A DNA stretch of 50,653 nt, from assembly GCA_029265405.1 (NCBI GenBank), contig JAJUJI010000009.1, positions 64,001-114,653 on the forward strand. The letters are read 5' to 3'. A model generated the notes under the pieces. It did not search any database. It was given only the letters and a program-made list of their open reading frames with translations, and was not told the origin of the DNA. Position 1 is the first letter of the stretch, and each line of letters starts with the position of its first letter. The translations under genes were made by a program, and so were the position numbers. Shown here piece by piece: positions 1 to 6,537 of this stretch. The DNA comes from Clostridiales bacterium. Its GTDB lineage: Bacteria; Bacillota; Clostridia; Oscillospirales; Oscillospiraceae.

Positions 1-2
1 AG

Positions 3-1883
3 TCCGTAGAGTTTTACGAGTCGGGCGAATCCCCCAGGGACGAGGAAAACTATTTCTTCTACGGCAATTTGACTTTAAACGGCTTAAAAACCGATATCGG
101 GGTCAACCTGACTATACGCACCTCCGATATGAAGGTAACAAGCTTCTACAGAGGCGACGGCGGCTACTACATATCCGGCGGCTATCCGACGGCGGACACG
201 AGCGTTACGCCGGAGCAAGCTTTAAAGCTGCTGAAAACTAAATACACCGCAAGAGCCGAATACGCCCTTGTTGATAACAGCAAGGTCGCAAAGCTTATAT
301 ATTTTGTTTCCACCGACGGCGACTATGCCGTTGACGCCAAAACCGGCGAGCTTGTAAGCATCAGCAACTATTACGCATATGACAAGTCATTCAGGACCAT
401 GGGCAGCGCCGAAGCCGCCTCGGCATACGACGGCAAGTCAGTATACCTGACCGAGGCGGAGCTGAAGGGCGTCAAATATCTGGAGGGCGTGCTGAGCGCC
501 GCGGAGCTCGACAAGATAGTCAGGTCTGAATCCGCCTTCGGCCTGACTTCCGAATACGTCATGGGCAAGGTCAACTACAACGTATCGGACCCGAACGGGG
601 GCGAAAAGCCCGTTCCCCTCACCGACGTCTCCGTATACTCCGACGATGCTGACACATCGAAAGCCGAAGAACAAGAAGCCAACGTCACCGCCGCCTTTTC
701 ATATACGCTGAAGGTGACGGATTACTCCGCCTTCGGTATAAGCGCCGAGGAATGGAAAAAGCTTAAGGACGAGGGCAACGAGCCCCAGGTAGTAAAATCC
801 TTCACGCTGAATGCCAAAACGGGCGAAATCATGAGCTGCTACACCGATTATTTCGGCTTCGGCTGGAACGAGAATAAGACGTCCACAACTCCCGTCATCT
901 CGGAAATCGCGCAGGCTTATATTTCCAAGCGCTATCCCGAGCGGTTTGTAAAAACCGGGCTTTACAACAGCAGCTCCAACATCTGGACCAACGTCGAGAC
1001 CTATTCCTTCGCTTATTGCCAGTCGGTCGGCGGCTGGTTTTATCACGGCAACAGCATCTACGTCACAATAAACGCGCGGACCGGATATGTCGACGGCTTC
1101 AGCAGCTACTGGGACGACGCCGTGACCTTTGCTTCCGTCCCCTCCGTAGTGGGCGAGGAGGCGGCCGTCAACGCTTACATGTCGGCCTACAAGGCGGTGC
1201 TTCAGTATAATCTTCTTCCGATAAAAAAAGACTCATCCCAGTACTACGACTCCTCCGCCTACAAATTGCTGCTGGCCTACAGGCTCAACAACAAGGAAAG
1301 CGACAAATACATCAGCTATATCGACGCCGTAACTGGAGAGGCTGTATTTTCCGACTCGAGCTCATACGATCTGAAGCTGGATTATAACGACATCGAGGGC
1401 TGCTACGCAAAGGACGAGATACTCAAGCTTGCCGAGTACGGCGTCGGCTTCTACGCCCCCTCCTTCGAGCCGGACAAGGGCTTAAACGAGCTTGACATGA
1501 TACTGTTTTTAATCAGCGCCAACGGGTACAAATACAAATACGGCGATTTGAGCGAGGATACGCTAAACGAGATTTATAGGACCGCCTATAACCTGAAAAT
1601 ACTTGAAAAGGACCAGAGGGAGCCCGCCAGAGTCATCACCAGGACGGACATAGCCAGGAGCTTCGTTGCCATGTCCGGCTATTCCGAGGTCGCCGGTTTC
1701 AAGGGCATCTTCAATTGCGGCTTTACCGACGACGCCGACATCCCCGAAAAGGATTACGGCTATGTGGCTATCGCAAAAGGCCTGGGCATCGTCGCCGGCG
1801 ACCCCGCCGGATCCTTCCGTCCCAACGACGCCGTCACCCGTCAGGAGCTTGCGCATATGATGTACAAATACATGAGCAGATAA
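3..1883 (+). CDS. S-layer homology surface protein with YcdB/PepSY-like repeats (5' end cut off)
   Basis: The reading frame is open from base 3 and the first codons (VEFYESGESPRDEEN) already look like protein, so the gene starts before the window and its signal peptide is not visible. The visible ~627 residues hold repeated PepSY/YcdB-like units that each end in a phrase such as 'DAKTGELVSIS', 'NAKTGEIMSCY' or 'DAVTGEAVFS'. The last ~130 residues are S-layer homology: the final repeat reads FTDD...DYGYVAIAKGLGIVAGD followed by FRPNDAVTRQELAHMMYKYM, the classic SLH signature that binds pyruvylated cell-wall polymer. It is therefore probably a secreted wall-anchored protein; YcdB-type repeats are often thought to bind or inhibit other exported proteins, but the role here is unknown. 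A strong terminator follows. Confidence 0.85.
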   Translation, partial: SVEFYESGESPRDEENYFFYGNLTLNGLKTDIGVNLTIRTSDMKVTSFYRGDGGYYISGGYPTADTSVTPEQALKLLKTKYTARAEYALVDNSKVAKLIYFVSTDGDYAVDAKTGELVSISNYYAYDKSFRTMGSAEAASAYDGKSVYLTEAELKGVKYLEGVLSAAELDKIVRSESAFGLTSEYVMGKVNYNVSDPNGGEKPVPLTDVSVYSDDADTSKAEEQEANVTAAFSYTLKVTDYSAFGISAEEWKKLKDEGNEPQVVKSFTLNAKTGEIMSCYTDYFGFGWNENKTSTTPVISEIAQAYISKRYPERFVKTGLYNSSSNIWTNVETYSFAYCQSVGGWFYHGNSIYVTINARTGYVDGFSSYWDDAVTFASVPSVVGEEAAVNAYMSAYKAVLQYNLLPIKKDSSQYYDSSAYKLLLAYRLNNKESDKYISYIDAVTGEAVFSDSSSYDLKLDYNDIEGCYAKDEILKLAEYGVGFYAPSFEPDKGLNELDMILFLISANGYKYKYGDLSEDTLNEIYRTAYNLKILEKDQREPARVITRTDIARSFVAMSGYSEVAGFKGIFNCGFTDDADIPEKDYGYVAIAKGLGIVAGDPAGSFRPNDAVTRQELAHMMYKYMSR

Positions 1884-1937
1884 GCTCGGCGGCAAGAGGC
1901 GTACGCGGCAAAGCGCCGCGAGCAATCATTAGCACAA

Positions 1938-1982
1938 CCGAACCGAGGCTTCGGCAAAAATGGAAGCCTCGGTTCGGCTTTT
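1938..1982 (+). terminator. Rho-independent terminator of the SLH gene
   Basis: A perfect 15-bp inverted repeat (arms 1938-1952 and 1963-1977, CCGAACCGAGGCTTC and its complement) with a 10-nt loop is followed by CTTTT. It lies 54 nt after the SLH stop codon. Confidence 0.9.
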
Positions 1983-2071
1983 CTCTGCGGCGATATTTTT
2001 ATTATCTGCAAGCAGCAGCCCCTTAGCGCCGGAAGCTGAAGGCCGCATCCTCGGATACGCTTCGGCTCGCT

Positions 2072-3283
2072 TCAAGGGCAGCTTATTACGCCTTCAGACC
2101 ACAGGCAGGCACCGCAGGTGGGCTTTCGGTTGCCCAGGCAATCCTGGAGGTTATCATCCCGGTTTTCGCATCCGCCGCATTGGATGCACGGCGAGAATTC
2201 AAACCTGCGCACACGCTCTCTGAATGCGGCATATTCCTCCGAACGCCAAATGTCGCTTAAGCTTTGCTCCTTGACGTTGCCGAAAGAATGATGATACACC
2301 TTGCGCTCCGCGCCGTTGAGATATGTCAGGCCGCTATGCAGCAGCGCCATACAGGGGCTTACATCGCCGTCATGCCTGACGAAGGCGTTTCCCTCCTCGA
2401 TGAATCTGCAATGCCCTTTTCTTCGAGCAAGCGCCTCTCCGCCCAGCGCGATATTGAAGTTCGACCGGAGGACTTCCATAAAGCCTTCCATGGCTTCGGG
2501 CAGGTTGAAGTCCATAAACGGCATATTTATCTCCGGATATCCCGCGTAATTGCGCGCATGCAGTTCAAGGCTTACGGTACTGCCGCATAGGCTTTCCTTC
2601 TCGGACTGCCTGTCCGTGGGAAGGACATTTGATATATTTACCTTCCGAACATGGTTGTCATTGGCAAAGCTTAGCAGCCGGCCGATTTGGTTGACGTTGC
2701 TTTTCATTGCGACAAAGGCAATACCCAGCTCCGCCTTGCCGTCCCTTCTTTGTCGTTCAATATTAAAGCCCGTGATATTGCTCTTTACAAGGCCGAAATC
2801 GCTGTGCTGCCTTATTTTTTCATAGCCGCCGGTTTCAAACGAATCGACAGAAACCCAAAGCATGTCCAAGCCGGCGTCCAGCAGCCGTACGGACATATCC
2901 TGCGACAGCAGGGTTCCGTTCGTAAGCAGCTCGACACGCTTGCCCTTGTCCGAGGCGGCCTGCACCATGCGGATAATATCCCTATGGTGCAGCGGCTCGC
3001 CCATGCCTCCGAAGAATACCGTTTCGACGCTTTCGGGCATCGTATCCATGCATCTGTCAAAAACCGAGGCTTCCATATCCTCGTAAGCCTCGTCAATCCA
3101 TGTCTTTCTGAAGCACATTGTACAAGAAAGGTTGCATTTCGAGGTCGGCTCAATATAAAGCTTTTTCAAATCATCGGATTTGCCCAAGTCATTGCCGGAG
3201 GCTCCAGCCTGATTTTTTTTCCCGTTTTTTATCTCTTTTTCAAAAATACGCTCGTCTATATTCTCCCAGTTGAGCAGCGGCAT
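2072..3283 (-). CDS. Radical SAM/SPASM maturase, tungsten-cofactor oxidoreductase type
   Basis: The protein (~403 aa) carries the radical SAM cluster motif CNLSCTMC (C50, C54, C57), then FFGGMGEP, which matches the SAM-binding GGEP region. The C-terminal third is a Cys-rich SPASM-type domain (CRFIEEG, DGDVSPC, FSPCIQCGGC, DCLGNRKPTCGACLW, ending VISCP) for additional 4Fe-4S clusters. That pattern is what I recognise from the radical SAM maturases that accompany tungsten-dependent aldehyde:ferredoxin oxidoreductases, but no such oxidoreductase is visible here. I chose the ATG at 3283 because AAGGAG sits 7 nt upstream; a longer in-frame start at 3316 would place the ribosome site inside the gene. 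It is the last gene of a minus-strand cluster with two half-permeases (43 nt after the second). Family assignment is fairly firm, substrate is inference. Confidence 0.8.
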   Translation of the reverse strand: MPLLNWENIDERIFEKEIKNGKKNQAGASGNDLGKSDDLKKLYIEPTSKCNLSCTMCFRKTWIDEAYEDMEASVFDRCMDTMPESVETVFFGGMGEPLHHRDIIRMVQAASDKGKRVELLTNGTLLSQDMSVRLLDAGLDMLWVSVDSFETGGYEKIRQHSDFGLVKSNITGFNIERQRRDGKAELGIAFVAMKSNVNQIGRLLSFANDNHVRKVNISNVLPTDRQSEKESLCGSTVSLELHARNYAGYPEINMPFMDFNLPEAMEGFMEVLRSNFNIALGGEALARRKGHCRFIEEGNAFVRHDGDVSPCMALLHSGLTYLNGAERKVYHHSFGNVKEQSLSDIWRSEEYAAFRERVRRFEFSPCIQCGGCENRDDNLQDCLGNRKPTCGACLWSEGVISCP

Positions 3284-3325
3284 TGCATTGCTCCTTCTCA
3301 AAATCAAATTTCTCAAGCTCTTGAA

Positions 3326-3859
3326 TCACAGGTTTTCGGCGTTTTTATAAATCTCCTCCACTTCCTTCTTGCTTGTCAGCTTTGACAGGGCAAAAGCAAT
3401 CAGGATTATCCCCGGGATGTCCACAAGCAGCCGGGTGAGGGCAAACCTGAGGCCCAGAGCCGACATTTCAAAAAGCAGCATGGGAATCTTCGTAGTTGAC
3501 CAGGCGCCTATAAAAATCAATATATTTGAAAACTTAACTCCCTTTTTCATAAACACGGCGGCGACCGGAAAGGCTCCGTACAGCGGTCCCGCCGCAGCAG
3601 AGCCAAGCAGGATCGACAAAAGTATACCCCTTATTCCCGAACCCTCGCCCATTAGCCTGATCATTGTCTCGCGCGGCACCCAAACGTCCATAAGCCCGAG
3701 CAGCACAAATACCGGCGGAATCACAAGCAGCATTTCCTTAATCGAATAAGAGGTTATTCCAAGCGCTTTGACGGCAAGCTGCCTGTTAAAAAGCGTTAAA
3801 ACCCCAAGGGCCGCCAGTGCGATCAAAAACGCCCTGTATCTTTTCAATACCGACTTCAT
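3326..3859 (-). CDS. Half-size permease, DUF318/ArsP_1-like (second half)
   Basis: A 177-aa integral membrane protein with about five hydrophobic segments (near residues 10-26, 40-60, 75-97, 105-128 and 138-160) and a charged C-terminus. The segment LLGSAAAGPLYGAFPVAAVFMKKG with GAWSTTKIPMLLFE is typical of the permease family PF03773 (ArsP_1/UPF0718), in which a re-entrant G/P-rich loop repeats in both halves. Its partner 24 nt upstream (3884-4338) carries the equivalent GFVAFPMAAMLLKGG loop, so the two probably form one transporter. Substrate is unknown; members are linked to organoarsenical or metal export, and neighbourhood to a tungsten-type radical SAM enzyme hints at metal or oxyanion handling (inference). 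No strong Shine-Dalgarno is visible at the ATG. Confidence 0.75.
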   Translation of the reverse strand: MKSVLKRYRAFLIALAALGVLTLFNRQLAVKALGITSYSIKEMLLVIPPVFVLLGLMDVWVPRETMIRLMGEGSGIRGILLSILLGSAAAGPLYGAFPVAAVFMKKGVKFSNILIFIGAWSTTKIPMLLFEMSALGLRFALTRLLVDIPGIILIAFALSKLTSKKEVEEIYKNAENL

Positions 3860-3883
3860 CTCAATTCACCGCCGATCCTATAA

Positions 3884-4338
3884 CTAACGCGACAAAAAAG
3901 GAAAAACAAAAGCCAGCAAATTTCTCAAAACAGCCAATTTTCTACCAAAATACTTGAATTCTACCGGCAGCGTTACGACTCCAACCATCATAAGGGCCGA
4001 GACAAATGCGCCTATCTGCATGTAGCCGGCGCCGCCCTTCAGCAGCATGGCCGCCATGGGAAAGGCCACAAATCCCGGTATAAGCGTTATCGCCCCCACT
4101 ACCGCCGAGAACAGGACGCCCAGCCAGCCGGATTCGGCGCCGATGACCTTTGTAATTGCCTCCGCGTCAAGCACAGCCAGCAGTACCCCCACAAGCAGCA
4201 GAACCGCTAAAAACTGCGGCAATATATTTTCAAAGGTCTTCCACGCTTTTTTAAAGACAAAATACTTTTCTTTTTGTCTTTTAAAAATGATAATATCAGA
4301 AGCAATGCTGCCGCCCCGTACAATATATATGAATCCAC
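3884..4338 (-). CDS. Half-size permease, DUF318/ArsP_1-like (first half), split by a -1 frameshift
   Basis: The 3' frame encodes AWKTFENILPQFLAVLLLVGVLLAVL followed by a second hydrophobic region with GFVAFPMAAMLLKGG, a PF03773-type permease half. The expected N-terminal transmembrane segment is in a different frame: a GTG at 4338, preceded by AGAGG with 10-nt spacing, reads VDSYILYGAAALLLILSF then LKDKKKSILSLKK up to AAAAAAG at 4246-4252. Reading back one base there joins exactly to AWKTFEN. In the upstream frame the site is phased A AAA AAG, the slippery heptamer used by E. coli dnaX. A simple in-frame call from an ATG at 4348 would instead give a poor, non-membrane start. The cause may be programmed frameshifting, a real mutation, or a one-base error in a 6-A run. 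Frame positions are seen directly; the mechanism is inference. Confidence 0.7.
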
Positions 4339-4348
4339 AATTGCCCAT

Positions 4349-4897
4349 CCTCTAATGCTTATCATGCTTATCTTGGCGGCCGAGGAAGGCGCTGAGCGCC
4401 TTTCCCTAAAATTCGGGGAAAACCGTCTTCCCTGCCGGCAGCCCTCAATTAGTCCTCGGCGCCTCCGGTCTGAAAAGCCGCCGCCCCATCCGCAATCGCA
4501 TGCAAAGCCGTCTTAAAGCCCGAGCCTGCCTTGCCGCCATATAAATCTTTCTCGTTTTATACTATGCTTGCAAAGATTATCATATTTGCTGCGCCTTGTC
4601 CATATTACGCGCAGCTATTTTTGCGTTCGGCCCGAACGGCCTTATAAAACGCATTTCCGAGAAACTTGCGTTCGGGCCATTTCGAGAGGACGCCTCCCGC
4701 TTGCCCTGACTTGGGCTTGCCGAATAACTCGCAGATTTATAAGGGAATGAGATAAATTTAAAGATAAGGAGCCTGCGCGAGCTTTCCGGCATTCCATAAG
4801 CATGCGTTTAGGGACGCAGCCGCCTATAAACAGAGCCTGAAATGCTCAAAATCAGCATATTATAGCCTTTGTCAAGTATATATCAGCTGAAAAAACG
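4349..4897. other. Gene-free stretch with palindrome and dispersed repeat copy A
   Basis: No credible gene lies in these ~550 bases. I see a short perfect palindrome at 4386-4402 (AAGGCGCT/AGCGCCTT), a pair of CGTTCGG/CCGAACG-rich direct and inverted repeats around 4620-4680, and copy A of a dispersed repeat (next entry). Small ORFs here (for example 4580-4792 minus) look like translated repeat. Confidence 0.6.
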
Positions 4898-4917
4898 CTA
4901 TAGCGCTTTTTCAGCTG
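4655..4917 (-). repeat. Dispersed intergenic repeat, copy A
   Basis: This stretch is related to 17845-18106. The best block, 4818-4868 against 18011-18061, is 41 of 51 identical by hand alignment, with a shared core AAACAGAGCCTGAAA. Weaker matches continue on both sides: AATAAGGAG-type and GAAACT(T/C)GC-type motifs toward lower coordinates, and an AAAAGCG/CGC-TTTT hairpin toward the gene. Both copies sit just behind the 3' end of a minus-strand operon and end in a hairpin, so they may act as operon-end elements. Outer borders are approximate. Confidence 0.6.
4884..4917 (-). terminator. Near-perfect palindrome over the stop codon of the ABC ATPase
   Basis: Arms 4884-4900 and 4901-4917 are complementary over 17 bp with a single G-T pair. 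The TAG stop at 4898-4900 lies at the centre of the dyad, so the hairpin contains the last codons of the gene. On the minus strand the 3' arm contains a six-T run, so it can act as a terminator. Confidence 0.6.
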
Positions 4918-5854
4918 GCTCTAAATTATCCGGAGGGGTTATCACTATTTCTTTGCCTCGTACGCTCATTTTTACCTTGTTTCCCTCTATGCCAAGCTGC
5001 GATAAGAATTCCGGCGGTATCTGGACACGCCCGTTCCTGTCCAAAACGGCGAATTCCTCGTGCATCGAAAAGTGTTCCCCCGCACCGGTAGCGAAGCCGC
5101 CCACCTCGGCCATTCGAGCGGCATAGCCGCTTTTAATTATCCTTTCGCTGCTTATCTTTCCGTCCCTGATGGAAACCACCCTTCCCACCTTTTCAGCCAC
5201 CGAAAGGTCGTGTGTAACTATGACTATGGTAAGGCCCAGCTCTCTGTTGAGTCTTCTGAAGGTTTCAAAAATATAGCTTGCGGTAGCCGGGTCTACGGAG
5301 CCGGTAGGCTCGTCGGCAAGGAGTATCTTGGGCTCGTTGGCCAGGGCTATGGCTATGGCCACTCTTTGCTGCTCGCCTCCCGACAGCTCGCCGAGGCGGC
5401 TGTCGCGCTTGTGCGACAAGCCGACCAGATCAAGCAGCCTCAAGGCCCGTTCCCTGCTCTCCCTGCCTCCGGAGTCGGCCGAAAATAGCATGGGCAGCTG
5501 CACGTTCTGCCAGGCCGGAAGGTAGGGCAGCAGGTTCCGCGCGTTGTTCTGCCAGACAAAGCCCACAGTATAGCGCTTGTAATTTACCAGCTCGCTGTCG
5601 CTGAGCTTAAACAGATCCATGCCGTCAACAAACAACCTCCCGGCCGTGGGCCTGTCCAGACCGCCTATCATGTTTAAAAATGTGGTTTTCCCGCTGCCGC
5701 TGTTTCCTATTATGGCCATCAGCTCCCCGCGCTCCACCTTTGCGTCGAGGCCCTGCAGGGCCATGACCTCCGTTTCCTCGGTCTTGTAAATCTTTATCAG
5801 GTTGTCGCACTGGATTATGCAATCGCCGACGTTATTGTCCACCTTTGATTTCAC
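4898..5854 (-). CDS. ABC transporter ATPase with C-terminal AbrB/SpoVT-like domain
   Basis: A 318-aa protein whose first ~240 residues are a MacB/LolD-type ATPase: Walker A GNSGSGKT (50-57), signature LSGGEQQRVAIAIALA, Walker B ILLADEPTGSVD, and a switch His in IVIVTHDLS. Residues ~264-318 (starting MHEEFAVLDRNGRVQIPPEF, then LSQLGIEGNKVKM and EIVITPP) resemble the swapped-hairpin AbrB/MazE/SpoVT fold, normally a DNA-binding dimerisation module. Start is a GTG at 5854 overlapping the previous ATPase gene by 23 nt; a second in-frame GTG at 5842 is possible. It is the last gene of an export operon and probably energises the FtsX-type permease, alone or as a heterodimer with the preceding ATPase. 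The tail may serve dimerisation or regulation; its role is inference. Confidence 0.9.
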   Translation of the reverse strand: MKSKVDNNVGDCIIQCDNLIKIYKTEETEVMALQGLDAKVERGELMAIIGNSGSGKTTFLNMIGGLDRPTAGRLFVDGMDLFKLSDSELVNYKRYTVGFVWQNNARNLLPYLPAWQNVQLPMLFSADSGGRESRERALRLLDLVGLSHKRDSRLGELSGGEQQRVAIAIALANEPKILLADEPTGSVDPATASYIFETFRRLNRELGLTIVIVTHDLSVAEKVGRVVSIRDGKISSERIIKSGYAARMAEVGGFATGAGEHFSMHEEFAVLDRNGRVQIPPEFLSQLGIEGNKVKMSVRGKEIVITPPDNLEPAEKAL

Positions 5855-6515
5855 CGTCCTCCAGCTCGTATACTTTGTCCCCGATTTCCATGAAACCCCT
5901 GTCGTGAGTCGTCATCACAATAGTCACGCCCTGGCTGCTGTTGAGCTCCTTAAAAATTCTGACCACCTGAAGCGCGGTATTGGTATCGAGCTCGCCCGTG
6001 GGCTCGTCCGCAAAGACTATCTTAGGCCTGTGCGCTATGGCGCGGGCGATTGCAACCCTCTGCTGCTCCCCGCCGGACATTTCTCCGGGCATATGCGATA
6101 AGCGCTTGCCAAGCCCCACCATTTCAAGGCATTCCCTGGCCCGCTCCTGTCTCCCGTTCTTCCAGCCGGCCAGACGCAGCGCGTATTCCACGTTTTCCAT
6201 TGCCGTCATAATCGGTATAAGCGCCACGGATTGGAAAACAAAGCCTATGCCGCTTCTTCGAAGCTTAGTCTTCTGCGCTTCGGATAGTTCCGCAACGCTT
6301 TGGCCGTCAAAAAAAACTTCGCCTTCCGTAGGAGCATCCAGAGCGCTCATTATATTCATGAGCGTTGTTTTGCCTGATCCGGAACGCCCTTTCAATATGG
6401 TCAGCTTTCCGGCCGGTATCTCTACGTTGATCCCCTTCAGCGCCCAGAACAGCTCCCCGCCGGGCAGGGGGTATGCTTTTTTTATTCCGTTCGCAGTCAA
6501 TATGCTCATATCCAT
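5832..6515 (-). CDS. ABC transporter ATPase, MacB/LolD type
   Basis: A 227-aa stand-alone ATPase with Walker A GRSGSGKT (43-50), Q-loop region GIGFVFQSVALIP, signature MSGGEQQRVAIARAIA, Walker B IVFADEPTGELD and switch TTHDRG. This length and motif set are typical of the ATPases that work with FtsX/MacB permeases on lipid, peptide or drug export. The ATG at 6515 follows an unusual ribosome-binding site containing eight consecutive G residues, 8 nt upstream; a second ATG two codons on is equally placed. It lies 22 nt after the permease gene and overlaps the second ATPase gene, so translational coupling is likely. Confidence 0.93.
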   Translation of the reverse strand: MDMSILTANGIKKAYPLPGGELFWALKGINVEIPAGKLTILKGRSGSGKTTLMNIMSALDAPTEGEVFFDGQSVAELSEAQKTKLRRSGIGFVFQSVALIPIMTAMENVEYALRLAGWKNGRQERARECLEMVGLGKRLSHMPGEMSGGEQQRVAIARAIAHRPKIVFADEPTGELDTNTALQVVRIFKELNSSQGVTIVMTTHDRGFMEIGDKVYELEDGEIKGGQ

Positions 6516-6537
6516 AGTTCAGCCCCCCCCTCAATTA

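Noticed and set aside
4580-4792. 70-codon minus-strand ORF
   Set aside because: It reads through the CGTTCGG/CCGAACG repeats of the dispersed element and has no ribosome site or family resemblance.
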